Source of the DNA: Streptomyces sp. V4I2
GTDB taxonomy: Bacteria; Actinomycetota; Actinomycetes; Streptomycetales; Streptomycetaceae
DNA length: 64,000 nucleotides
Reading direction: 5' to 3'
Assembly (NCBI RefSeq): GCF_030817655.1
Contig: NZ_JAUSZM010000003.1
Coordinates: 1,798,001-1,862,000, forward strand
Below are positions 43,001 through 51,633 of this stretch, piece by piece. The notes beneath the pieces were generated by a model, which saw only the letters and a program-made list of their open reading frames with translations, made no database searches and was not told where the DNA came from. The position numbers were made by a program, and so were the translations under genes. Each line of letters opens with the position of its first letter. Within the stretch, counting starts at the first letter, position 1.

Positions 43001-43483
43001 TCAGCAGCCGCAGTTGTCGGCGCCCCCCGGCGCGGTCAGCGGGTCGGCGTCGCGCCGCTCGCGGCTCTGCCAGGTCTCGAACTCGAAGCCCTCGCGCACC
43101 CAGTACTCGAAGCCGCCGAGCATCTCCTTGACCTGGTAGCCGAGTTCGGCGAGGGCGAGCGCGGCCCGGGTGGCGCCGTTGCAGCCGGGTCCCCAGCAGT
43201 ACGTCACGACCGGTACGGACTTGTCGAGGAACTGCTCGGCCTGTTCGGGGATGAGCGCGGTCGGGAGGTGGACCGCGCCCGGAACGTGCCCCTGGTCCCA
43301 GGACTCGGTGGAGCGGGAGTCGAGGACGACGAAGCCGGGGTCGCCGCCGGCCGCGAGCACCGCGGCGACGTCGGACACGTCGGCGTGGAAGACGAGGCTG
43401 GCGCGGAAGTAGGCGGCGGCCTCGGCGGGGGCGGCGGGGGCGACGCGCAGGACGGGGTTGTCGATGGCGGTCGTGGTGGTCAT
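43001..43483 (-). CDS. rhodanese-like domain protein
   Basis: A 160-residue single-domain rhodanese. It has VVLDSRSTESWDQGHVPGAVHLP and the active-site loop TYCWGPGCNGATRAA with the catalytic Cys. It ends in a Cys-rich tail, DNCGC. These proteins transfer sulfane sulfur to thiol acceptors. It is divergent from an Lrp regulator with 123 bases between, which probably controls it; a role in sulfur amino acid metabolism would agree with that pairing. Confidence 0.9.
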   Translation of the reverse strand: MTTTTAIDNPVLRVAPAAPAEAAAYFRASLVFHADVSDVAAVLAAGGDPGFVVLDSRSTESWDQGHVPGAVHLPTALIPEQAEQFLDKSVPVVTYCWGPGCNGATRAALALAELGYQVKEMLGGFEYWVREGFEFETWQSRERRDADPLTAPGGADNCGC

Positions 43484-43606
43484 GTCGAGGCCCTTCCGTG
43501 GTCGTGCCGGATGATCAGAAATCTACGGGCGGTGATCCATGACCTGAAGGGGCATTCCACGGCACTGGCCTTGCTCTGCCGGGGATTCCCCTGCTATTCC
43601 TCGGGC

Positions 43607-44053
43607 ATGACCGCGTATTCCCCGGACGCCACCGACTGGCGCATCCTCGATGTCCTCCAGCGGGAGGGCCGGGCCAGTTTCGCCGAGCTGGCCCGGGCCG
43701 TGTCCATGTCGCCGAGCGCGGTGACCGAGCGGGTCCGGCGGCTGGAGGAGGCGGGTGTCATCAAGGGGTACGCGGCCGTCGTGGATCCCGAGCGGCTCGG
43801 CCTGCCGATCCTGGCGTTCGTCCGCCTGCGCTACCCGAACGGCAACTACAAGCCCTTCCACGACCTGGTCGCGGCGACGCCGGAGATCCTGGAGGCGCAC
43901 CATGTGACGGGCGACGACTGCTTCGTCATCAAGGTCACGGCCAGTTCGATGCGCCATCTGGAAGAGGTGTCGGGCAAGATCGGCGCCCTGGGCTCGGTGA
44001 CGACGAGCGTCGTGTACTCCTCGCCGCTGCCGAGGCGCCCGCTGGGGCGGTGA
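43607..44053 (+). CDS. Lrp/AsnC family transcriptional regulator
   Basis: A 148-residue Lrp protein. The helix-turn-helix (8-58) contains TDWRILDVLQREGRASFAEL and VSMSPSAVTERVRRLEEAG. The ligand domain contains ILAFVRLRYPNGNYKPF and VTGDDCFVIKVTASSM. The ATG at 43607 is used; the open frame extends far upstream as the shadow of the rhodanese gene. It is divergent from the rhodanese gene and ends two bases before the convergent sbcC stop. Confidence 0.92.
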   Translation: MTAYSPDATDWRILDVLQREGRASFAELARAVSMSPSAVTERVRRLEEAGVIKGYAAVVDPERLGLPILAFVRLRYPNGNYKPFHDLVAATPEILEAHHVTGDDCFVIKVTASSMRHLEEVSGKIGALGSVTTSVVYSSPLPRRPLGR

Positions 44054-44055
44054 GG

Positions 44056-47049
44056 TCAGCCGACCCCGCGCTGCCGCAGCACCGACCCCGAGCGCCCCTT
44101 CACGACCTCCAGCTGGGCGTGGATGCGCCGTCGCAGGTCGGCGACGTGGCTGACGATGCCGACGCTGCGGTCCCGTTCGCGCAGGGAGTCGAGGACGTCG
44201 AGGACCTCGTCGAGGGTCTGGTCGTCGAGACTTCCGAAGCCCTCGTCGATGAAGAGGGTGTCCAGGCGGACCCCGCCCGCCTCGTCGGTGACGACGTCCG
44301 CGAGGCCGAGGGCCAGGGCGAGCGAGGCGAAGAAGGTCTCGCCGCCGGACAAAGTCGCCGTGTCGCGCTCGCGGCCGGTCCAGGCGTCGACGACGTGCAG
44401 CCCGAGGCCGCTGCGGCCGCGTCCGCTGCGGTCGTCGGAGTGGACGAGGGTGTAGCGGCCGGACGACATGCGCTGCAGCCGTACGGTCGCGGCGGCGGCC
44501 ACCTGTTCCAGCCGGGCCGCCAGCACGTACGCCTCCAGGCGCATCTTGCGTTCGTTGTCCGACGAGGTGCCCGCGGCGAGACCGGCCAGGCGGGCCACCC
44601 GGTCGTACTCGTCGCGCAGCGGCGCGAGGCGTCGTACCGACGTGGTCGCTCGCGTGGACAGCCGGTCCAGTTCGGTGCAGCGGCGGGCCGCCGCGTCGCG
44701 CGCGGAGGCGGCGTCGCGCAGCCGCTGGGCCGCGGCGGCCGCCGTCCGCTCCGCCGCGGTGAGGTCGGCGGGCTGCTGCTGGGCAGCGGCCGCGGTGTCG
44801 GCCTCGGCGAGGACGGCGCGTACGGCGGCCTCCTCGGACTGCCAGGCGTCCAGCCTGCGTTGCAGCTCGCGGTGGTCCGCATCGTCGAGAAGGGCCGCCG
44901 CCGCGGCCTGCGGGGTGTCGAACCCGGCGCGGAAGGCGGCGTCGGCGAGGCGGGCGTCGGCGTCCTTGAGGCGCTGTGCGGTGTCCTCGGCGGCGCGCGC
45001 GGTGTCGGCGGCGTCGGTGAGCAACGCGACCCGCCGCTCCAGCTGCGCGGCCCGCGCGGCGACGCTCTCGGCGGTGCCGCGTGCCTGGTTCAGCTCGGTG
45101 TCCAGGGCGGTCTGTTCCCGGTCGAGCGCTTCCCGGCGCGTCGTCCGTGACGCCGCGCGCACCTCCGCCTCCTGGCGGACGGTGGAGCGGCGTTCGCGCT
45201 CCCGCTCGGCCTGCCGCAGCGCCTCGCTCGCGGCGTGCAGTCCGGAGGCGAGGTCGCGGGCCTCGGCGTACTGGAGCTCCAACTCCTCGAACTCCGCCGC
45301 GAGTCGGTCGGTCGGGATGTCGCCGGCCTCCGCCTCGGCCGCGGCCAGCGCCCGGTGCACGAGGCCCAGGCGCTCCGCCTCCTGGGCACGCTGCTCCTCC
45401 GCCCGCTGAAAGTCCGCCAGCGCCCGTTCCTCCGCCGCGCGGTCGACGTGTCCGGCGTCCTTGCGCGCGGGCGCGGGGTGGACACCGGAACCGCAGACGG
45501 CGCACGGCTCGCCGTCCTTCAGCTCCGCGGCGAGTTCGGCGGCGATCGAGTCGAGGCGCTGCTCCTTGACGTCCAGCCAGTGGGCGCGGGCCTGCTGCGC
45601 GCGTTCCGTCAGGGCGAGCACCTGTCGCTGAGCGGCCTCCACGTCGTGTGCGAGCTCGTCGCGCTGGCGGGCGGCCCCCAGCCGTCGTCCGGCCGGATCG
45701 CGCCGGCCGGACAGCTGCTCGGCTCGTGTCGCCGCTTCCTGAGCGGCGTCCACACGCGCCTGAAGCCCCGCGCGCCGCTCGTCCCAACCGGCCAGCCAGC
45801 TTTCGGCCTCCCGCCGGACGTCCTCGTCGTCCCGCTCCTGACGCTCCAACTCGGTCCGCTCATCGCGGAGTTCGCCGAGCCGGCGTTCCCCACGCCGCGC
45901 CGACTCCAGGCCGCCCAGCTCCTCGGCGGCCCGGCGCGCGGCGACGGCGAGTCCGGCGGCACCGGCGTCCCCGAAGGTCTCGGGAAGAAGCCCTCGCGCG
46001 CGTGCCTCGGCGGCAGCCGCCCGCCGGTGTTCGGCGTCGGCGGCCTCCCGCAGGTCCAGCGCCGGGGCCACCGCCTCCGCCTTGCGGGCCCGCTCCATCC
46101 GCGCCTGCGCCTGCCGGTACGCGTCGGACCGCTCCTCCAGCAGCGCGGCCCGCTCCCGCGCCTCGGTGAACCGCCGCTGCAACCGGGCCAGTTCGCGTAC
46201 GTCGGCCAGGGCGCGGTCGGCCGACGCGTGGGCGGACTCGGCGGCCGTGAGACGGCAGTGAGCGATCGCCAGGTGCTCGCGGGCGGTGCTGCGGGCGACG
46301 GCCGCCGCGCAGAGGACGGCGTCGGCGAGGCCCGGTTCGCCCGGTGCCAGGTCCGGCAGCTCCATGGCGGCACCGGCCGCCTGCTGCATGCGGTGCGCGT
46401 CGGCCAGCAACTCGGAGTCACCCTCGCGTACTTGGGCCTCGGTCACGCGTCGGCGTTCGGCGAGCCGCTTCTCGACCTCGGCGAAGCGGTGGGTGTCGAA
46501 GAGGCGCCCGAGCAGCCTGCCGCGGGCTTCGGCGTCGGCGCGCAGGAAGCGCGCGAAGTCGCCCTGGGGCAGCAGTACGACCTGGCAGAACTGCTCGCGG
46601 CTCATGCCGAGCAGCTGGGTGATCTCCTCGCCGATCTCCTGGTGGGAGCGGCTGAGGTCCTTCCAGGCGCCGGCCGCCGCGTCGTACTCGCGCAGCCAGC
46701 TCTGGGCCTTGTCGAGCGTCGTGCCCGAGCCGCGCTTCTTGGGCCGCTCCCGGGGCGGCTGCCGGGTGACCTCCAACCGGCGTCCGGCGACGGTGAGTTC
46801 GAGACGTACCTCGGTGCGGGTACCGGCCGCGGCGTGGTCGCTGCGCAGCGTCATTCCCTGGCCGGACTGCCGGGCGCCCGGCACAGTGCCGTACAGCGCG
46901 TAGCACACGGCGTCCAGGACGGAGGTCTTGCCTGCGCCGGTCGGTCCGTGCAGCAGGAAGAGCCCGGCGGTGGACAGCTCGTCGAAGTCGACGGTCTGCG
47001 ATCCGCCGAAGGGCCCGAACGCGGTGATCTCCAGCTGATGCAGCCTCAC
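44056..47049 (-). CDS. sbcC: SbcC-type AAA/SMC exonuclease subunit
   Basis: A 997-residue SMC-like ATPase. Walker A is LLHGPTGAGKTSVLDAVCYAL near residue 35 (here cited in part). Long coiled coils (about 190-480 and 540-830) flank a zinc-hook CxxC, CAVCGSG. The C-terminal ABC signature LSGGETFFASLALALGLAD and Walker B LFIDEGFGSLD follow. With SbcD it cuts hairpins and DNA-end structures. The GTG at 47049 overlaps the sbcD stop (GTGA). It converges with the Lrp gene. Confidence 0.93.
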   Translation of the reverse strand: MRLHQLEITAFGPFGGSQTVDFDELSTAGLFLLHGPTGAGKTSVLDAVCYALYGTVPGARQSGQGMTLRSDHAAAGTRTEVRLELTVAGRRLEVTRQPPRERPKKRGSGTTLDKAQSWLREYDAAAGAWKDLSRSHQEIGEEITQLLGMSREQFCQVVLLPQGDFARFLRADAEARGRLLGRLFDTHRFAEVEKRLAERRRVTEAQVREGDSELLADAHRMQQAAGAAMELPDLAPGEPGLADAVLCAAAVARSTAREHLAIAHCRLTAAESAHASADRALADVRELARLQRRFTEARERAALLEERSDAYRQAQARMERARKAEAVAPALDLREAADAEHRRAAAAEARARGLLPETFGDAGAAGLAVAARRAAEELGGLESARRGERRLGELRDERTELERQERDDEDVRREAESWLAGWDERRAGLQARVDAAQEAATRAEQLSGRRDPAGRRLGAARQRDELAHDVEAAQRQVLALTERAQQARAHWLDVKEQRLDSIAAELAAELKDGEPCAVCGSGVHPAPARKDAGHVDRAAEERALADFQRAEEQRAQEAERLGLVHRALAAAEAEAGDIPTDRLAAEFEELELQYAEARDLASGLHAASEALRQAERERERRSTVRQEAEVRAASRTTRREALDREQTALDTELNQARGTAESVAARAAQLERRVALLTDAADTARAAEDTAQRLKDADARLADAAFRAGFDTPQAAAAALLDDADHRELQRRLDAWQSEEAAVRAVLAEADTAAAAQQQPADLTAAERTAAAAAQRLRDAASARDAAARRCTELDRLSTRATTSVRRLAPLRDEYDRVARLAGLAAGTSSDNERKMRLEAYVLAARLEQVAAAATVRLQRMSSGRYTLVHSDDRSGRGRSGLGLHVVDAWTGRERDTATLSGGETFFASLALALGLADVVTDEAGGVRLDTLFIDEGFGSLDDQTLDEVLDVLDSLRERDRSVGIVSHVADLRRRIHAQLEVVKGRSGSVLRQRGVG

Positions 47050-48209
47050 CGCGCCACCTCCCGCACGGCCTCGTCCGCCCGCGCCGCGTCGAACGCGTCC
47101 CGCAGCACCAGCTGCTCGCGCTCGTCCGGTCCGGCGCCGCGCACATGGGCCACGAAGTCCTCCGCGATCTGCTGGTCGGTGCGCCCGGCGAGCCGCTTGG
47201 CGTACGACACGGCCGGGTCGTCCGGCGTCCGCTCGGGGTCGAAGGCCAGGCTGAGCGTGTGCGGGAACCGCTCGCTGATCCGGGCCATGGGGTCGGCGGG
47301 CCGCACCGCGTCGGTGAGGGTCGCCTCGACCCAGGCCTCCTGGTGCCGGGCGAGGTCCGGGTCGGCGAGCAGGTCCTCCAGGGTTCCGCGGATGCGGGCC
47401 AGCGCGCGTGGCACGGGGCAGTCGACGCGCTCGGCGGTGACCGAGCCGTCGGCGTCCAGGTCGACGAGCCACATGCTCTTGCGGTGCTCGGCCTCCGAGA
47501 AGGAGTACGGCAGCGGGGAGCCGGAGTAGCGCACGCGCTCGGTGATGGTCTGACAGCCGTGCAGGTGCCCGAGGGCCACGTAGTCGACGCCGTCGAAGAC
47601 ACCGGCGGGCACGGCGGCCACTCCGCCCACGGTGATGTCCCGTTCGCTGTCGCTGGCCTCGCCGCCGGTGACGAAGGCGTGCGCGAGGACGACGGAGCGG
47701 GTGCCAGGCGCGCGTGTGGCGAGGTCCGTGCGGACGCGGTCCATGGCGGCGGCGAGCACGGCCTCGTGTCCGGCCCGCTCCACCCCGAACTCGTCCTTCA
47801 CCAGGGCGGGTTCGAGATACGGCAGCCCGTAGAAGGCCACGTCACCATGGGCGTCGGAGAGCAGCACCGGCGTCCCGCACGCCGACGGCTCGGTCCGCAG
47901 ATGGATGCCCGCGCGGTCGATGAGGCCGGCGCCTACGCCCAGCCGACGGGCCGAGTCGTGGTTCCCGGAGATCATCACCGTGGGCACGCCGAGCTCGGCG
48001 AATCGGTGCAGGGCGTCGTCGAACAGCTCGACCGCGGAGAGCGGCGGCACCGCGCGGTCGTACACGTCCCCCGACACGACCACCGCGTCCACACCGCGCT
48101 CCCGCACGGTCGCGACGACGTGGCCGAAGAACTCGGCCTGGGCACCGAGCATGTTCACCCGGTGGAAGGCCCGGCCGAGATGCCAGTCGGAAGTGTGCAG
48201 CAATCTCAC
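47046..48209 (-). CDS. sbcD: SbcD exonuclease subunit
   Basis: A 387-residue Mre11-type metallophosphoesterase. Motifs in order: LLHTSDWHLGRAFH, VVVSGDVYDRAVPP, ISGNHDSARRL, VVLAHAFVTGG and ALGHLHGCQ, which bind two metal ions. It is the nuclease partner of SbcC and the first gene of the two-gene operon. The ATG at 48209 gives the standard MRLLHTSDWHLG start. A decayed MFS fragment and non-coding DNA lie upstream. Confidence 0.94.
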   Translation of the reverse strand: MRLLHTSDWHLGRAFHRVNMLGAQAEFFGHVVATVRERGVDAVVVSGDVYDRAVPPLSAVELFDDALHRFAELGVPTVMISGNHDSARRLGVGAGLIDRAGIHLRTEPSACGTPVLLSDAHGDVAFYGLPYLEPALVKDEFGVERAGHEAVLAAAMDRVRTDLATRAPGTRSVVLAHAFVTGGEASDSERDITVGGVAAVPAGVFDGVDYVALGHLHGCQTITERVRYSGSPLPYSFSEAEHRKSMWLVDLDADGSVTAERVDCPVPRALARIRGTLEDLLADPDLARHQEAWVEATLTDAVRPADPMARISERFPHTLSLAFDPERTPDDPAVSYAKRLAGRTDQQIAEDFVAHVRGAGPDEREQLVLRDAFDAARADEAVREVAR

Positions 48210-48540
48210 AAACCCACTCCGAACCGCATATCTCCCCCTGCTCCGCCCCTGGAACCAGCACGAACCAACACAAGCTCGCCGTCAGCAGCAACCACGCTAA
48301 CGCCTGTCGGCACCTGATCCACCACGAACCTCGGCCTGTCACCCGCATCCGACACAGATGGCAGGGAATGTCCTTGATGAGCGGATTGACGAAGTGACCG
48401 GTGGGATCGGTGAGATGCCGACGACAGGGCCTCAAGGCGAACGAACCGTGACATCGGACAGGCGGGCGCACCAATGCCGGTCCGCCTTCGGACGAGGAAA
48501 CAGCCGCTCCCGGCCCGAGGGTTCGCCCGCGCTGCCGCCG
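48210..48540. other. region upstream of sbcD, no recognised gene
   Basis: The sbcDC promoter is expected here. Frames on both strands are short and unlike any family; one reverse frame near 48230-48340 (RFVVDQVPTGVSVVAADG) is mildly protein-like but lacks a start signal. Nothing further is supported. Confidence 0.35.
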
Positions 48541-48741
48541 GCCCACGGAGGTCAGCATGATCAGGGCCATCGGGAGCGAGCTGTCCTCTCCGAAGAGGCC
48601 GACCAGCGGCGCGGCGAGGGCGCCGAAGAAGAACTGGAGTCCGCCGAGGAGGTGCCCGCCAGCATCTCGCCCACGGACACGACCAGCAGGACCTGACCCA
48701 GTGCGCCCAGCGCGGGGACTCCCCTCCTGAGCCTCACGCGT
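48541..48741 (-). pseudogene. Bcr/CflA-type MFS transporter remnant
   Basis: On the reverse strand, GALGQVLLVVSVGEMLAG in one frame is followed, after a shift at about 48650, by LLGGLQFFFGALAAPLVGL and GEDSSLPMALIMLTSV in another. The second part resembles the last helices of Bcr/CflA drug-efflux transporters (LLGxLQFxxGAxxxPLVGL). Only about 65 residues remain, split by a deletion. No intact transporter is present. Confidence 0.45.
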
Positions 48742-48753
48742 CCCCTCCTTGGC

Positions 48754-49380
48754 TCACGCGTCCCCGTACGCCTCCCCGCCCAGGTCGAACCCGGCCGTCC
48801 CCGCGGTGGCGTCCGCGAGCCAGGCCCGGAAGGCCTCGACGTCGGTGTCCGGCAGGCCGATCTCGATCGTGACCGCTTCGCCGTAGCGCACGTCGCGGAC
48901 CTCGCGGCCAGTCGCGCGCAGGTCGTTCTGGATCCTGCCGGCGCGCTGGTGGTCGAGTGTCACCGTGGCCAGCCGGAAGCGGCGGCGGGTGATCGTGCCG
49001 ACGGCGTCCAGGGCCTCGCCGACCGCTCCGCCGTACGCCCGGATCAGGCCGCCCGCGCCGAGCTTGACGCCGCCGTAGTAGCGGGTGACGACGGCGACGA
49101 CGTACCGCATGTCGCGGCGCAGCAGCATCTGGAGCATGGGGACGCCGGCGGTGCCGCCGGGTTCGCCGTCGTCGCTCGCCTTCTGGATCGCGGCGTCGGC
49201 GCCGATGACGTACGCGAAGCAGTTGTGCGTGGCGTCCGCGTGCTCCTTGCGGATGCCCGCGACGAAGGCCTGGGCCTCCTGCTCGGTGGCCGCCGGGGCG
49301 AGGGCGCACAGGAAGCGGGAGCGGTTGACCTCGGTCTCGTGCACGCCCGCGCGGGCGACGGTGCGGTACTCGTCCGGCAT
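48754..49380 (-). CDS. YigZ/IMPACT family protein
   Basis: A 208-residue protein with the UPF0029 core: NRSRFLCALAPAATEQEA, HADATHNCFAYVIG, the signature SDDGEPGGTAGVPML and VTRYYGGVKLGAGGLIRAYG. A C-terminal DUF1949-like ferredoxin fold follows (about 140-208). Family members bind translation or nucleic-acid components; the role in bacteria is unsettled. It stands as a single gene, with 96 bases between it and the SixA-like gene upstream. Confidence 0.92.
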   Translation of the reverse strand: MPDEYRTVARAGVHETEVNRSRFLCALAPAATEQEAQAFVAGIRKEHADATHNCFAYVIGADAAIQKASDDGEPGGTAGVPMLQMLLRRDMRYVVAVVTRYYGGVKLGAGGLIRAYGGAVGEALDAVGTITRRRFRLATVTLDHQRAGRIQNDLRATGREVRDVRYGEAVTIEIGLPDTDVEAFRAWLADATAGTAGFDLGGEAYGDA

Positions 49381-49476
49381 CCGGCCACCCTATGCGCAGG
49401 GATCCGCCTCCCGGTCTTGGGCCGTCTCGCGGTCACTTCCCGCCGCGTGCCACGCCCCTGTCCCGGTCACTTCTTC

Positions 49477-50019
49477 TCACTTCTTCTTGCCGCGCGCCAC
49501 GATCACGTCCGTGAGCAGGGCCGTGTCCGGGACGAGGTCCTGCCAGTCGGTGCCGCGCCAGGCGAGGACGGCGATCGCCGAGGTCGGGAACTTCAGCCGG
49601 ACCTCGTCCAGCGCGTGGTCGAGGCTGTCCCCGGCGAGGGCGAGGACCAGTTCCTCCAGGCCGGGGTTGTGCCCGACGAGCAGCAGTGTGTCGACCTCGG
49701 CGGGCACCTCGTGCACGACGGCCAGCAGCTCGGGTACGTCGGCCGCGTACACCCGCGCGTCGTGCCGCACCGGCGGCGGGGTGCCCCACTGCGCGGCGGC
49801 CAGCTCCCAGGTCTGCCGGGCGCGTACGGCGGTGGAGCACACGGCGAGGTCCGGCAGCAGGTCGGCGTCGGCGAGGGCCCGGCCCGCGGCCGGGGCGTCC
49901 CGGCGGCCGCGCGGGGCGAGGGGGCGTTCGTGGTCGGGGACGCCGTCCGGCCAGGCGGACTTGGCGTGCCGCAGGACGACCAGATGCCGCAGCGGACCGG
50001 CTCCCGCCCGCGCGATCAC
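49477..50019 (-). CDS. SixA-like histidine phosphatase
   Basis: A 180-residue histidine phosphatase. The catalytic RHG-type motif is LVVLRHAKSAWPDG, the second Arg is in STAVRARQTWEL and the second His in LLLVGHNPGLEELV. SixA removes phosphate from phosphohistidine in signalling proteins; related Streptomyces proteins are widespread but mostly uncharacterised. The last codons end in a basic GKKK. The ATG overlaps the stop of the upstream gene by 4 bases, so the two are co-expressed. Confidence 0.88.
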   Translation of the reverse strand: MIARAGAGPLRHLVVLRHAKSAWPDGVPDHERPLAPRGRRDAPAAGRALADADLLPDLAVCSTAVRARQTWELAAAQWGTPPPVRHDARVYAADVPELLAVVHEVPAEVDTLLLVGHNPGLEELVLALAGDSLDHALDEVRLKFPTSAIAVLAWRGTDWQDLVPDTALLTDVIVARGKKK

Positions 50020-50738
50020 GGCGTCGATCCCACGTCACGGGTGAGTTCGACACCGAGCAGCCGGTCGGCGTAGGCGTACGTCTCGAAGCGGGCGCCCTCC
50101 GGCAGGGCCGAGGTCTCGACCGACCAGAGGACCCGCAGCACCGCGCACACGTCCAGGTCGTCCTCCCAGGCGGTACGGAGCTCCACGCGCACCTCCTCGG
50201 GGATCGCCCGCGAAGGCCTGCGCGCCCAGTCGGCGACCGCGCGGCGCCACCGTGCGAGGGTCTCGGCGGCCTCGCCCAAAGCATCCGCGTCGAGCCGCAC
50301 GGGCTCGTTCCGGCGCTTGGAGAGCAGCGCCAGGCGTACGACGGCGGGGTCGGCGCCCTCCGGGATCGCGGCGGGCGCCTGCTCCACGGGGGCGACGGTG
50401 ATACGGACGCCGTCGGGGGCGGGCCCGCCGTCCGCCACCACGTGGATGACCTGGGCCTCCCCCAGCCCCGCCGAGACGTCCAGGCTGTCCTCGAACGGCC
50501 GGATGCCGAGAGTCGCCGCGGCCGCCCGCAGTTCCGCCTGCTGCCGCTCCCCGGTCAGCAGTGCCCAGACGGGCGTGCCGCCGAGTTCGAGGGCCCGGAA
50601 CAGGACGTCGGCGACGAGCAGCACACGCAGGGCGGTCGTGTCGTAGCCCTCCGTATGGACATGGACACGGGTCAGCCCCCGGCGGGCGGGAGCGGCTTCG
50701 GCGGGCTCGCCGGTACGGGCGTCGATGATGCGGAGCAC
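50016..50738 (-). CDS. degenerate cysteinyl-tRNA synthetase-like protein
   Basis: A 240-residue protein starting at the GTG at 50738 (VLRIIDARTGEP). The first half resembles the Rossmann start of cysteinyl-tRNA synthetases (LRVLLVADVLFRALEL) but lacks the HIGH motif and zinc ligands. The second half resembles the helical DALR-like region, with RLALLSKRRNEPVRLDAD, RWRRAVADWA and AWEDDLDVCAVLRVLW. The KMSK loop is absent, so aminoacylation is not expected. It is probably a regulatory or nucleotide-binding paralogue. It overlaps the SixA gene by 4 bases and lies 55 bases after the cobalamin importer ATPase. The resemblance is by eye. Confidence 0.6.
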   Translation of the reverse strand: MLRIIDARTGEPAEAAPARRGLTRVHVHTEGYDTTALRVLLVADVLFRALELGGTPVWALLTGERQQAELRAAAATLGIRPFEDSLDVSAGLGEAQVIHVVADGGPAPDGVRITVAPVEQAPAAIPEGADPAVVRLALLSKRRNEPVRLDADALGEAAETLARWRRAVADWARRPSRAIPEEVRVELRTAWEDDLDVCAVLRVLWSVETSALPEGARFETYAYADRLLGVELTRDVGSTP

Positions 50739-50793
50739 GGGGTGAGCGTAGGCGTGCAGCGAGGACCGCGCCACCGTCGACCCGAACAGGCGT

Positions 50794-51633
50794 TCAGGCC
50801 AGCGTGCCCAGAAACCGCACATGGGGCCGCTCCCCCGGCCCCTCCCGGGTCACCGCGGCCCGTACCCCGTACACCTCGGCGATGAGCCGCTCGGTCAGGA
50901 CGTCACCCGGCGTGCCGCCCGCCACGACCCGGCCCGTGTGCAGGACGAGCACCTGGTCGCAGTACATCGCCGCGAGGTTGAGGTCGTGCAGGGCGACGAC
51001 GGTGGTGACCGGGAGGGCGGTGACCAGGGTCAGGAGGTCGAGCTGGTGGTGGATGTCGAGGTGGTTGGTGGGTTCGTCGAGGAGGAGTTCGCGGGGTTCC
51101 TGGGCGAGCGCGCGGGCGATCTGCACCCGCTGGCGTTCACCACCGGACAGGGTGTGCCAGGGCTGGTCGGCGCGGTCGGTGAGCCCGGCGCGTTCCAGGG
51201 CGGCGCGTACGGCCCGCTCGTCGTGCGCGGAGGCGGGCGTCCAGGCGCGGCGGTGCGGGACGCGTCCGAGCCGTACGACGTCCAGGACCGTCAACTCGGT
51301 CTGGGTGTCCGCCTGTTGTTCGACCACGGCGAGACGCCGGGCGACCTCGCGGCGGGGCAGTGCGGGCAGTGCGGTGCCGTCGAGCGTGACGACACCGGTG
51401 CTCGGCGCGAGCAGGCCGGCCAGCAGCCGCAGCAGCGTGGACTTTCCGGAGCCGTTGGGGCCGAGGAGGCCGACGGTCGAGCCCTGCTCGGGGGCGAGGG
51501 TGACGCCGTCGAGGATGAGCCGGCCGTCGGCGCGGCGGCTCACGCGGTCGGCGTGGAGGCCGGTGGCTGTGGGGTGGAGGCCCGTGGTTATGGCGGCGGG
51601 CGCCTCGGACCCGGTGGGCGAGGTCTCCTTCAC
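50794..51633 (-). CDS. ABC importer ATPase, FepC/BtuD type
   Basis: A 279-residue ATPase. Walker A is GPNGSGKSTLLRLLAG, the signature is LSGGERQRVQIARALAQ, Walker B is LLLDEPTNHLDI and the switch His is in VVALHDLNLA. This is the FecE/FepC/BtuD class, which serves siderophores, haem and cobalamin. The GTG at 51633 overlaps the permease stop (GTGA). The cobalamin riboswitch upstream of the operon indicates corrinoid as the cargo. The first 30 residues form a variable, Thr/Pro-rich lead. Confidence 0.92.
   Translation of the reverse strand: MKETSPTGSEAPAAITTGLHPTATGLHADRVSRRADGRLILDGVTLAPEQGSTVGLLGPNGSGKSTLLRLLAGLLAPSTGVVTLDGTALPALPRREVARRLAVVEQQADTQTELTVLDVVRLGRVPHRRAWTPASAHDERAVRAALERAGLTDRADQPWHTLSGGERQRVQIARALAQEPRELLLDEPTNHLDIHHQLDLLTLVTALPVTTVVALHDLNLAAMYCDQVLVLHTGRVVAGGTPGDVLTERLIAEVYGVRAAVTREGPGERPHVRFLGTLA

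Noticed and set aside
44050..47529. Long forward open frames across sbcC
   Set aside because: These are antisense to the coiled-coil region of SbcC, whose Walker, hook and signature motifs leave no doubt about the coding strand.
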